A stretch of DNA of 64,000 bases from Melieria omissa. Lineage: Eukaryota; Arthropoda; Insecta; Diptera; Ulidiidae. Shown one piece after another: positions 11,041-20,391 of the stretch. The stretch covers positions 40,259,264-40,323,263 of the forward strand of contig OZ020269.1 of assembly GCA_963971225.1 (NCBI GenBank), in the 5' to 3' direction. Each line of letters begins with the position of its first letter. Positions within the stretch are counted from its first letter, which is position 1. The notes below the pieces were generated by a model, which saw only the letters and a list, made by a program, of their open reading frames with translations, did no database searches and was not told the origin of the DNA. A program made the translations under genes and the position numbers.

Positions 11041-11239
11041 TAAGGCAGCGCATTGCGGCCATGCATGGCGGTAGCCAAGGCGGGGCCGTGCGTCACGGAC
11101 AATGGCAACTTCATACTTGACTGATTTGCTGCTCATACCGGGCGTGGTCGAGACAGGTTTGTTCGTGGACATGGCAACGAAGGCGTATTTTGGTATCTGT
11201 GGTGGTCTGTATTCCAATCTCATGTTTGCTTTGTAAACA

Positions 11240-11700
11240 CGCTGCTTATTACAAAAAATAATAATAAATAAATCCTTAGCCAGGTATGTGTCTTAATACA
11301 AATTGCTTTTAATCGCGCGGTCCAATGAATCTCGCCAGCGGTTCTCGAGCGAGTAAGTGTTGCATTGCACCTTCAGAAGGACTTCTTGCTGCGCGTCAGC
11401 AGCAGACTTTCCTTGGCGTAATTGAATAATGATAGCAGACCCTGTTTCTTGCCGCGCGAGAAATAGTTTGTGACCACATCGTGATTGTCTGTAACCTATA
11501 TACACATTCAGATTAATCGCACTCAAAGGACAACAATAACGACGTACCCATATGCTCGTTTTCTCGACTTATCGAATTCATGTTGATTTCCTTCACTCAA
11601 AATAAAAGGCAATTCTGTGTTTGCTGTGTTTGCAGGAATAATAGCTGATGCGAATGTCGCATCATTCCGTTTAACTGTGCGTATTTTCACGACGACGACG
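11240..11700 (-). other. Possible degraded exon, tail-to-tail with Rpi
   Basis: On the minus strand, 11495 to 11373 reads about 40 codons in a frame that opens just after a plausible acceptor (TGTATATAG) and includes NYFSRGKKQG and SLLLTRSKKSF before a TGA. The base composition looks like coding sequence rather than the AT-rich surroundings, but I recognise no family, and the longest competing frame (11293-11526) is equally unrecognised. It may be a remnant of the neighbour gene of Rpi. Confidence 0.2.
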
Positions 11701-11859
11701 CACTGCGTAATTTTTCGGTGCGTATAAATTCGCCGACGACTTGGTTGTGTTTATACTATAACATTGCCCTTATAGGGGACCGGCTTGCAAGTTGGATCAC
11801 CTCACACATTTCGTATTTCTAGTGATGGCAATAACAAAATTCCGACTGTCCTCGACATC

Positions 11860-12100
11860 AAATAAGTAGCAACACAGAATAAACAGTATACAGAAGGCGC
11901 ATCTGAAATAACTTTGCGATTTCATTTCAGACGCGGGTGGGAAGCAACAAATGTGAGGAAAATGTAAAGAGAACCGAGAGAGTAAGCGCGAATTGATGTA
12001 CACGCATAGATTTGATGGTTTTGGGCTTTATTCTCATTTCGACACCAACACGCAATGTTGTTGCTTTCCGCAGCAAGCCAGCTTGGCTTTACTCGGGCGC
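11860..12100 (+). repeat. Repeat family G, copy 1 (partial)
   Basis: Begins with AATAAACAGTATACAGAAGG and CGCATCT, the signature shared with 12955-12625 (minus), 33361-34080 (plus), 44125-44300 (plus) and a weaker match at 22740-22880. No ORF is supported. The shared start suggests one family of non-coding elements; class unknown. Confidence 0.5.
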
Positions 12101-12398
12101 ATTGAAATGGTGGTTGATTTGACAAAGCGATCGCCAAGGCAAATTCAATAGGTAGTTGCAGCACCAGAACTGATTAAACTTTTTTCTTTGATAATTAGCA
12201 CAATATTTACAGGTCGAACTATGCGAGGAATGCGCCTCTGAGTAGAGCCCTTGCGGAACTAAATAGTGTAACCGACTTTGACATTTCGTTTCCCAAGGAG
12301 ACATTGTTAAATTTAATATTGTTTAAATTAAGTTGAACATCTTTACTTGTGTTCCTTTATTGTTCCTATAGTCAGTAAGATCAAAATGTTCATTGGCT

Positions 12399-12434
12399 AA
12401 ATAAATAAAAAATAAATAAATAAATAAATAAATA
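12399..12434. repeat. AAAT microsatellite
   Basis: Imperfect tandem AAAT/AAATA units. Confidence 0.85.
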
Positions 12435-12624
12435 TTGTAACAATAGTTTTCCACTTATTATCACTTTCTTTCTTTCTTAAAGCGGGTTGGTTGTTCAAAT
12501 ATTTGTACACATATGTTTATTTTGATTGTAGCCATTTGTACTTTTTACAACATCTATTTTACAAACAGAACTAATAAAATCCATTGAATTTTTTTTCCGT
12601 AGTGCTACCACCTTATTTATGCGT

Positions 12625-12955
12625 CTTGGCGTTCGCTCAATCAATTTTTCAATGCAAACTTTGCCTGTCCACTTCTTGTTCTTGTTTGTAAAAAAGCAAG
12701 CGGAGAGCAAGCACGAGCCACCACAAACATGCAAGCGGCACATTGCTTTGTTGCCCAACAACAACAACCACAGTGTGTGGTGCGCGGTCGCAGCTTCTCA
12801 GCTTACGCTCTCGCGCTCTGTGCGTTCTCAACCCCTTTACTGCTTCCCCCGCATCTACAAATGGGTCCTACCGCTGGAACCCGCAAAGAAAATTTTCTTT
12901 ACACGAGATGCGCATTCTATATATTGTTTGTTCTGTGGTAGCAATCAATCTAAAT
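12625..12955 (-). repeat. Repeat family G, copy 2
   Basis: Read on the minus strand it matches 33361-33580 plus 33968-34070 across its length: ACAAACARTATAYAGAATGC, a CAGCGGTA block, AGCAATAAAGGGGT-like words, then the CACACACTRTGGTTGTTGTT segment and GCTCGTGCTTGCTCTCCGCT. Copy 3 is split by an insertion and this copy is not, so it serves as the empty-site reference. Confidence 0.65.
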
Positions 12956-13016
12956 GTGCTTTTGCAGCGAACAGACGCAGACGCATCGGAAAAAAATTGA
13001 AAATTAAAAATACATA

Positions 13017-13757
13017 TCAGGTGTACAACTTTGCTTCCGCCGTTTTTTTTCCAAAATTAAAAGCTTTATTGCGAAAAAGTGCTTACAGATGTATTATTCA
13101 AAGTATTGTCCGTCGCTAGCGACAACTTTCTCCCATCTTTCCGGCAATTTTCGGATCCCGGCTAGAAAAATGTAGTCCTCTTTTGACGCTATCCATGAAG
13201 CAATCCATTTTTCCAATTCTTCGAAGGATTGAAAATGTTGATCTGCCAGGCCGTGTGCCATCGAACGGAATAGGTGGAAGTCAGAAGGGGCGACATCTGG
13301 GGAATACGGCGGGTGGGGCAAGACTTCCCATTTCAGCGTTTCCAGGTACTTTTTGACCACTTTTGCGACGTGAGGCCGAGCATTGTCGTGTTGGAGGATG
13401 ACTTTGTCATGTCGCTCTTCCATTTTAAAACGTTGAAACTACTCCCGACACGTTCTTTCACTCAGAGCAGCCTCACCGTAAGTTTCTGAGAGCATTCGAT
13501 GCGCTTCAGCTGCATTTTTTTTCGAATTGTAACAGAAAAGTAAAACTTCCCGCAAATGGCGAGAATTGGGCACATAAACGGACATTTTCGAGCGTGAATA
13601 ATACGAAAACAAGAACAACTGTCACTGAAACGGCGATGACAATTCGTTAGGCACTGTCCACACTCACTTTAAAGGCATTACCATCTATGTATTTCAACCA
13701 GCCTCAGCCGGTACAGCCACCTATCGGAAAACGGCGGAAGCAAAGTTGTACACCTGA
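13017..13757 (-). mobile_element. Internally deleted mariner element
   Basis: Perfect-looking ends TCAGGTGTACAACTTTGCTT and its inverse, flanked by TA (13015-13016, 13758-13759). Length 741 bp against about 1.3 kb for a full mariner. Confidence 0.85.
13094..13585 (-). pseudogene. Mariner transposase, internally deleted
   Basis: Starts at the ATG at 13585 (MSVYVPNSRHLREVLLF), the N-terminal helix-turn-helix region, has an in-frame TAG near 13440, and is then joined directly to the C-terminal catalytic half: MEERHDKVILQHDNARPH with the second catalytic Asp, PPYSPDVAPSDFHLF with the third, and a normal end (KVVASDGQYFE). The middle of the protein including the first Asp is missing. Unable to make active enzyme, but both termini remain. 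Confidence 0.8.
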
Positions 13758-15414
13758 TATTTTAGAACAAGTGCAGAATACCACACTCTCTTACATTTTT
13801 TTTGTTTTATCGGAAACAGGACAATGTTTTTAGTCTAACAAACTTAAAAGTTTACCGCAAAAACATTCACAGAGGGCGTGATCCGCCCCCAAAGTCTCAG
13901 TTATATATCCGAATTTCTCAAGAAATTATTAACAATTTCCAACGATATACACTTTCCGATATAATCACAAATTTTAAGAGGGAAGATTGAATTTTTATTA
14001 TCCAAAGTGATTTCCAAGCAAATCGTAAGTTTGCAAAATGGCGTCGAAAATGTAGGTTCCAACGCCCATTTTTATGATTGCTTGGTGTTATGAATCGTCG
14101 TTCAAACGCTTTTAAAGTGTTTTTTGGTTTATGAACAATTTTTTTTAAATAACGATTATGACGATATTCGTACAGGCCACATTCAATAAAATTTCATAAA
14201 TTTTATAAATCATGCGATTTTACTTGAGTTTTTTTCATTTTCAGCGATTTTCGATTTTTTTTTATTTATTGATCACTCTTAAAAATTCTTGCTATGGCTT
14301 GTAGCCCGTCATCATAGCTTTCCAACGGTGTATGCAAGCAATACAAGCCGGTTCCCAACGGTTTACGAGATTTGCAAGGCTTTTACGCGCTTAATATTTG
14401 AAATTTTAGCACCAAATTGGAATAAGTTCGCAAAAAACACATTTTCAGTTTTGACTTATTTTTGGCAGTTAGTTAATAAAGTTAATAAATAATAAAGTTA
14501 AATTTCGAGCTTTAAGATCTTAACACTTAGAAACTACTTTCTTAGGCTTACTTACTTGGAACCTATAGTAGAAACTTATGGCGAATATTTGTTTATTACA
14601 TTTGGCCCTTAAAAAGTCTTGTTTCAAGGGAAATTTCTACCATTTCAGCAAAAAGGGTCAAACTGACCCATAAACATGGGAGCTAGAGGGTTAAAATGCT
14701 CCACAAAATTGTTTCCCGTAGTATTTTACATAAAATTGCTGAACACAGTATATAACGACCCCCCAAAAAAATTTAGAAGAAAACTTTTAAAACGCCGATA
14801 CACGTATATTTGTGTGTGAAAATTGGATCCCCAGATCGCGCTATGTATACGCAAGTCGCGGTGGCCACATATCCGAAATTTAATGATTATGGGAAACATT
14901 TTTCTGTACTTTATTTAAATTTCAAGTTCTCCTTGTTATTAATATGCCCTGCACTGAAAGCTGTTACAATCCCATTTAAATCAGTTCAAAAGTTATTAAT
15001 TTTTGCTTTTATTTATTTAAATAATTAACGCAGATCGGGTATAAATAATTAAGGGCTTGAAGTAAAATAAGTCGTTACTTATATTACTACTAAAAAAAAT
15101 CGAAATTGGCGTGAAACACTTGCCCTTCCTTATCTGGCTATAACCTTTACCCGTGTATATCAATCAGCTGGTATGCATAACATTTTTTAATGAGACGTCG
15201 AAATGAAATTCGTTATGAATTGGGAGAACGTATGAAAGGAGTTAGTATGAAGCGTATTTAATTGTTTTTAGAGTAAAGTTCCCCACTGTGCGTTCTTGAA
15301 ATCATTCGAAATAATTTAGCGATGTTACAACTTTTTTGCATACCCACTCTTTCTAAATAAAACAAGTATTAATTATCCACACATAGCTTAGCTGTTTGTG
15401 TAAGGGTAACTTAC
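13758..15414. other. AT-rich intronic or intergenic sequence
   Basis: No gene. If the dehydrogenase exons belong to a functional gene, this is the start of its second intron. A TCTAGCTCCCATG-like block with GAGGGTTAA near 14690 could be one end of a TTAA element, but I found no matching left end. Confidence 0.35.
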
Positions 15415-15681
15415 CCCCAATATAGCCTTCTGCAAGTAACGAACTCCACCGTGTATCAATTTAGTAGATCTTGAAGAAGTTCCGCTGGCAAAGTCATCTG
15501 CCTCCACCATAGCAGTTTTAAGGCCCCTTGTAACTGCATCTAAAGCGCAGCCAGCCCCCGTCGCACCTCCACCAATGATGAGAACATCGTATTCTTCACC
15601 GCTCTGGAGAGTCTTTATTTGATCAGAGCGTGGTGGAAGTGTGCGTTTTCTTTTGGGCGGCCTAACAATATCATTATGCAC
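15415..15681 (-). CDS. Gpo1: Mitochondrial glycerol-3-phosphate dehydrogenase, exon 2
   Basis: FAD-dependent glycerol-3-phosphate dehydrogenase sits on the inner mitochondrial membrane, oxidises glycerol-3-phosphate to dihydroxyacetone phosphate and passes electrons to ubiquinone. This exon (89 codons) carries the N-terminal FAD-binding Rossmann motif [19 protein letters not shown], then the family-typical stretch [20 protein letters not shown] ending in [11 protein letters not shown]. It starts after TTGTTTTAG at GTG CAT (Val-His) and ends at GGG|GTAAGT, both phase 0, so it joins exon 1 in frame. No stop or frameshift. The symbol is the Drosophila name, used by similarity; a paralogue is possible. 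Later exons (substrate-binding domain, EF-hands) are not seen at lower coordinates in this window. Confidence 0.85.
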
Positions 15682-15778
15682 CTAAAACAATAAGATAAGA
15701 TAAAATAAACATATACATATAGTAAATATAAAGAAGTAAACCGCGATCATGATTAGTTTGTCATGAAAATTAATTTAC

Positions 15779-15883
15779 CATGTAGGGCGAGTTTCTACGA
15801 TCCGTACATAACCAAGTGGCAACGACAGAACCTACACACGCACTCAGTGCAGTTACTCCGAATTGGCAAAATCTAGTCGTCAT
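15779..15883 (-). CDS. Gpo1: Mitochondrial glycerol-3-phosphate dehydrogenase, exon 1 (start)
   Basis: A 35-codon exon from the ATG at 15883 (MTTRFCQFGVTALSACVG) to a phase-0 donor ATG|GTAAAT at 15779/15778. It has the expected short mitochondrial leader with a hydrophobic anchor segment (residues about 8-25) followed by TDRRNSPYM, which joins exon 2 [10 protein letters not shown] in frame; such a join (YMVHND) is typical of the insect enzyme as I recall it. The intron between them is about 97 bp. The start is chosen because it is the first ATG and precedes the hydrophobic segment. Confidence 0.8.
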
Positions 15884-16514
15884 GTTGCAAGAGCTGCATG
15901 CGTAAAGGAAAGTTGTTTAATTAATCACTGAACATTTTTTAATTACAGTGTTTCGCGTTGCAGAAGTTTTGTAATATAAATTTAACACAATCCACGGAAA
16001 AATTGTTGGGTGCTTACGCAGTTATAGCTGACGGTGCTTTGGTACTGCACATGCGCATATTGGAATAAAAATACATGTCCACAATACATTACATTACTCA
16101 TGCTTTTGTAAGTAAAGCTTCGCACGTAGATGGCGCTACAATTGTCTGGCATAAAAGCTCGTTTTAAAAAATGTGACAAAAAAATTATGGAAACTAAGTC
16201 ATTAAGAAATTATGAATTAATATTATGGAATACAAGTTAACTTTGTTCTCAGTTAAGTAACAGTTAACAGTTTTGAAGGGTAATTGAAAACTACGTGGAC
16301 CCTACTGGTAACGAAATAAGTTTTTAACGGACTTTAAGATATTTTATGAGACACAGCTACCAAAAGTGTCCCACACTTTAGATGACTTAGAACATCGCAA
16401 ACGCCTGTTTTAGCAATTAGCAGCTTACTAAACAACATCTCAAAACCGCATGAACAAACATGCAGTTCGGGAAGACAGATCTGACCTACGCCCAATCCAA
16501 GGCGGATTCAATAG
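15884..16514 (-). other. Upstream region of the dehydrogenase gene
   Basis: AT-rich sequence that should contain the 5' leader and promoter, given the ATG at 15883. I see no strong core promoter motif; an AT-rich TTATATTAC word lies near 15970. No ORF is supported. Confidence 0.3.
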
Positions 16515-16665
16515 GTGACAAGTGACATCGTTGAATCGGCTGATGTTTTTTTTTATTTGGAAAAAGTTAGGATTGTTAAAATGGTTGTTTTTGGTTGGTA
16601 GGTTGTTTATGGATTGATTTGGATTGGCTAATTTTGACAATCAAGTCGCACAAACCCAACAACAA
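16515..16665 (+). repeat. Repeat block K, copy 1
   Basis: About 140 bp shared with 32086-32215 in inverted orientation, including AATGGTTGTTTTTGGTTGGT and TTTTGACAATCAAGT plus CCCAACAAC. Both copies lie near copies of the same non-LTR retrotransposon, but in copy 1 the Met-tRNA SINE intervenes, so the proximity may be chance. Confidence 0.5.
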
Positions 16666-17045
16666 AAAACATGGGAATTTTTTTGTTGCACTTACGCGGC
16701 CCCCTTTATTAATTCGCCCAACCAGAGCAGATCGGAAGAAAGGAAGCGGATGTTACTAAATAAACCCTGTACAGGGATTGCCGTGGGAGTCATAACTGGA
16801 CATAATAGGAGAGTGAGAGAGCTGTGTGGATGGATGTGTGTGTGGACAGGAAGGCTACAAGCCTTTCATAGCACTCAGTCCATTTCAGACCATTGTACTA
16901 TACCCATGGGGGGATAGGGAAGGAAAATGAGAGTAATATCTTATATTTCACCCGTTTATGAAATGCGTATGCAACACTGTCTTTCCAACATATGTTACAG
17001 CACACATTTCAAGCGGATGGGGAATGGGGGGGGAAGGGGACCTAC

Positions 17046-18605
17046 AAAAGCTGCTTGCAAATCTCGATGTAAATAAGGCTTCAGGGCCGGACGGCATTCC
17101 AGCCCTTGTTTTGAAAAATTGCGCTACCTCACTGGTATGTCCATTACGCAAACTTTTCAACATGTCATACACCACAGGTGTATTTACGACATGTTGGAAG
17201 GTGGTAAATGTTCAACCAGTTCCTAAAAAAGGCAAGACTACTGACCCTGCGAACTACCGGCCTATAGCAATCTGTTCGGTGCTTTCGAAAGCAATGGAAA
17301 GCATTGTAAACTTCAACCTTGTGAAGTATCTGAAGCACAATAGACTTCTAAGTGACCGCCAATACGGCTTTCGGAGACAGCGATCGACGGGAGACCTTAT
17401 GGCGGTCCTCACCGAGAAATGGAACCACAGCATTCTAAACCTCGGTGAAAGCCAGGTTGTTGCATTGGATATTTCCAAGGCCTTTGACCGAGTGTGGCAT
17501 AAAGCACTCGTGTCAAAATTGATTGCCTATGCGTCGGTAGTACCTTCTCTCGTTGGATTACGAGATTACTACTTACTATCCTCTATCTATTACGGATTAC
17601 TATCCTCTATGATAGCTCTATTCGTGTTGTAATAGAAGGCATAGCCTCGGAATAGCATTCCCTTAGCGCGGGAGTACCGCATGGTTCGGTCCTTTCTCCA
17701 ACCCTTTTCCTTATCTTCATTAACGACCTATTGTCGTCGACGAAGAATCCCATCTACTCGTTTGCGGATGACAGCACCATTTGTCATTCATACTCCTTCA
17801 CAAAGCGTCCCAGCTCTGTGGAGATTGAGAGACAACGGCGCCGAATGAATGACACACTTAATAGTGACCTGCAAACAATCTTCTAGTGGGGTCAAGCGAA
17901 CAGAGTCGATTTTAACCCTCGCAAGACCCAATGTTGTCTGTTATCCCACAAACGAGTCTTCCCACTTTCCAATACATCCCTAGTTATGGGTGGTGTGGGT
18001 ATTGCGGAATCGGCAGCTCTTGATGTTCTGGGCATGTCCATTAAGAACGATCTTCGTTGGAACGATCATATTTTTGGCGTGTCGAAAGAAGCTTCCTAAA
18101 GCGGTGCAAAAAATATTTCACTCCTTCTGATTTCCGCATTATTTACACCACCTATATCCGACCTAAAATGGAGTTTAGCTCACACCTATGGGCGGGGGCT
18201 TCAAAAACCCATTTGGAGCTCCTGGACCGGGTGCAAAACCGTGCGATCAAGCTTATAGGGGACAGTAGGGCATCCAGCTCTATTGACTCCTTAGAACATC
18301 GTCGAAACGTGGCATGTGTGGTGTTATTTTACCGATACTTTTTCGGTAATTGCTCAGTGGAGATGAGCAGCTTGATGCCATCACTCCGGGTATTCCCTCG
18401 GGCAACCCGTTTGAACACTGGCGCCCATGCATTCCACGTTGAAACGATGATTCAGCGCACTACGCACTACAGAGAAGGTTCGTTTCTGGCCCGTACATCG
18501 CGGTTGTGGAATGGTCTCCCTGCGGATGTTTTCCCCAGCACTTATGATATCAATGGGTTCAAGTCAAGAGTCCATAACCACTTCTCTCAAAATACTATCT
18601 CCTAA
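17046..18605 (+). pseudogene. Reverse transcriptase of non-LTR retrotransposon, broken
   Basis: Begins at NKASGPDGIPALVLK, then motifs YRPIAICSVLSKAMESI, QYGFRRQRSTGDLMAVL and VVALDISKAFDRVWH (motif A Asp). At about 17530-17640 a local tandem duplication of a TTACTATCCTCTAT word destroys the frame. Further frames show the GVPHGSVLSPTLF region and YSFADDST (motif C Asp pair), a stop at about 17884, and from about 18100 the long C-terminal region (IYTTYIRPKMEFSSHLWAG ... RLWNGLPADVF). Catalytic residues persist but in several frames. Clade call (Jockey/CR1-like) is by general resemblance. Confidence 0.75.
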
Positions 18606-18690
18606 CCTTTGTATCCTTTCTGAACCAACGCAATGCCTCGCATTGATAGGGGTCATCCCCTGCGCGTTTGTTCGAGTCAAAAAAAAAATT
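17046..18690 (+). mobile_element. Non-LTR retrotransposon (Jockey/CR1-type), 5'-truncated, with poly(A)
   Basis: An insertion in SINE-B that starts within the reverse transcriptase domain and ends in an A-run near 18680, as expected for a 5'-truncated LINE. A second 3'-end copy lies inverted at 31186-32085. The 3' end includes a short hairpin-like CGCAATGCCTCGCATTGATA. Confidence 0.75.
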
Positions 18691-18812
18691 TAACGCCGAA
18701 TCCGAACGGGGATTGGCAGTTTTTCGTTCACACTTGGAGGTTTTGCTATTGCCTGCCAAGAGCGCACTTGTGCGATTCTTGTAATTCTCATTTCCTTCAT
18801 GTAGATAGCGAT

Positions 18813-19737
18813 TAGGCTTGCCACCTTTTTAAAATGGCTTTGGAGGACACCAAAAAATACTATAAACAATCATACATTTTTAGTTTTCAGAGTGCATGTA
18901 TTTGAACCTTGATACACATAAATACATATATAGTAGGTATGTACATATGTATACAGAAAAACTCCCAAAAATTTTAACATTTAAACAAAAGTTTAAGTAA
19001 AAGTTAACAAAACAAGTAAGCATGAAAACATAAATACGAAAAAAAATTAAATAATAAGTAAATAAATTCATTTCCATAAATACTACATTTACATATACTT
19101 ATATTACATTAAATGCTATCATAAAATTAATAATAATGAGATCAAAACAAAAAATATCGATTTTTATCAAAATAAATATCAATAAGTTTAGGCTGCTTTT
19201 ATACGACCCATTGTTAATTTCAACTCAGATTATTATGATGCATTTCGTGTTTGCAGGCAGCCGCCGTGGCTCAGTTGGTTAGTGCGCGGTCCAACGAGTC
19301 GCATGCAGAGCGACGCAAGATCGAATACTGCATGTAGTAACACCTAAAAAAAATAACGGGAAACTTGTTTTCTCTTTCGGTGGCTGTCCTCTCAGCTGGA
19401 AATGGCAAACCTCTGAGAGTAAAAATTGCCTATTAAAAAGCTCCCAACCTGCCGTTCGGAACCGGCATAAAACTGTAGGTCCCTTCCACCCGCGTACAAA
19501 ATTCACACGCACAACACGGGTGGTTGCGGGAAGCTAGGCCTTAGTCTCGCGTAAGCGGGCTGTCGTGCCAATCAATTATTAATTAATTAAAAATTATTTC
19601 GTGTTTGCTACCAAAGGAAATAGTAAAATCGACATGTTTCGTGTTCGTGGAGGATATTTTACCCTCTTTGGAGGACGGAGGAGATTTGAGTAATTTAGAG
19701 GACAGTCCTCCACAATGGAGGACGGGTGGCAAGCTTA
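18813..19737. mobile_element. hAT-like MITE (TAGGCTTGCCACC ends)
   Basis: Ends TAGGCTTGCCACC and, on the other strand, TAAGCTTGCCACC, with an 8-bp duplication ATAGCGAT (18805-18812, 19738-19745), the hAT length. The subterminal repeat GGAGGAC occurs near both ends (18841 and several times at 19665-19725). No ORF. It lies in SINE-B copy 1, and copy 2 at 60650 shows the empty site. It itself contains SINE-A copy 2. Confidence 0.8.
19255..19595 (+). mobile_element. SINE-A copy 2
   Basis: tRNA-like head GCCGCCGTGGCTCAGTTGG (A box) with a B-box-like GATCGAATAC about 45 bp later, body with AACGGGAAACTTGTTTTC, GGCTGTCCTCTCAGCTGG and CCGTTCGGAACCGGCATAAA, and a TCAATTATTAATTAA-type tail. A perfect 13-bp duplication, ATTTCGTGTTTGC, flanks it (19242-19254 and 19596-19608), proof of retroposition. 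Nested in the hAT-like element. Confidence 0.9.
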
Positions 19738-19874
19738 ATAGCGATACAAGTAGACGAGTTCTTCACCAGCCCGAACCAGGAATCGAACCTGGAGCCTTTG
19801 GTATGAGAAGCCAGCGCGCTACCCGCTGGCCTATCGAGGCCGACTCAGCTGGCCGAGAGAGCTGGTACCACTGC

Positions 19875-20390
19875 ATATAACTTTACGATTGCAACCCTGA
19901 CTGAACGTAGATTATTCTCCATATAACAGGGTTGTTTATTTTTTATTGCCCAAAAACGAATCACTGGGTATGCTTGCAATTTAATTAAATTAAGGTTTTA
20001 TAACCTGCATCCAAAAAACTCCACTGCTTACCAACTAAAGCATTTAGCAGCAAAAGCATCTTGGAGCTGTTCTGATCGTCGCCTTGTGTTAGGGATTTCC
20101 TAAATGAAGAACTGCGAAATAAAATGGACGGCAGTTGAATCTGTTGTATTCTATACATTTATTTTAGCGTTCTTTGGTATAGTTTTTATGACATTTACTT
20201 ATTAACGCAGAAAATTATTGAAAACATACTTTAAAAAACAAACAATTGAAATGCAGCTGGCGGCAGTTTAGTTTGCCCACTCATCCCTGATGCTGCAGCT
20301 GATGAATGACAGCACACAGAGACTGCGTACGTCAACGCACAAAAATCAGTTTACTCTTCCAGTTTCATATCGCTTTATCGCTGCCCAGTA
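19875..20390 (-). repeat. Repeat family H, copy 2 (inverted)
   Basis: Inverse match of 6380-7750 with the TTAA MITE absent. It serves as the empty-site reference for that MITE: ATTTTCTGCGTTAATAAG-like sequence is uninterrupted here. Confidence 0.6.
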
Positions 20391-20391
20391 G

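Larger units (their letters stand above)
9554..11235 (+). pseudogene. Rpi: Ribose-5-phosphate isomerase (RpiA) pseudogene, split by a transposon
   Basis: RpiA interconverts ribose-5-phosphate and ribulose-5-phosphate in the non-oxidative pentose phosphate pathway. Recognisable blocks are [37 protein letters not shown] (catalytic DGADE and KGGGG), [14 protein letters not shown] and [12 protein letters not shown], then after the insertion AKAGPCVTDNGNFILD and IPGVVETGLFVDMATKAYFG. The ATG at 9557 follows a good 3' splice site, and a 72-bp intron (9482-9553, GTAAGT...TAG) lies upstream, so this is not an intronless retrocopy. It is dead: the frame from that ATG stops within 11 codons, the glycine-rich GIGSGST phosphate loop is missing (the sequence runs NTPVSVTVV), segments are deleted around both joins, and a 1-kb element interrupts it. 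The second half ends at TAA near 11235. Confidence 0.85.
9204..11762. repeat. Inverted repeats bracketing the Rpi pseudogene
   Basis: The sequence starting near 9200, TATAAACACAACCAAGTCGT, recurs inverted at 11722-11762, with similarity continuing for about 45 bp (CGTCG-rich, then a TTTTTACGC block). Together they flank the 2.5-kb segment that holds the Rpi pseudogene with its apparent leader exon and intron. I could not find a target-site duplication, so this may be a transposon that captured the gene, or two inverted copies of one repeat that flank it by chance. Confidence 0.45.
16825..19854 (-). mobile_element. SINE-B copy 1 (Met-tRNA-like head), split by two insertions
   Basis: On the minus strand the head runs from about 19850 to 19765: TCGGCCTCGATAGGCCAGCG (A box), TTCTCATACC (CAT at the anticodon position, as in tRNA-Met) and GGTTCGATTCC (B box). 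The body continues at 18812-18690 (GCGCTCTTGGCAGGCAATAG) and the distal part at 17045-16825. A 10-bp duplication GAGAGAGCTG flanks it (16815-16824, 19855-19864). It is split by a non-LTR retrotransposon (about 17046-18690) and by a hAT-like element (18813-19737). The second copy is at 52111-60750. Confidence 0.75.

Noticed and set aside
12619..13119. A 166-codon plus-strand ORF
   Set aside because: It overlaps repeat family G copy 2 and the mariner end on the opposite strand; no family resemblance, and its composition follows the repeat.
19765..19850. A possible tRNA-Met gene (also at 60670-60755)
   Set aside because: Both copies continue into the same SINE body and are flanked by 10-11 bp target duplications, so they are SINE heads.
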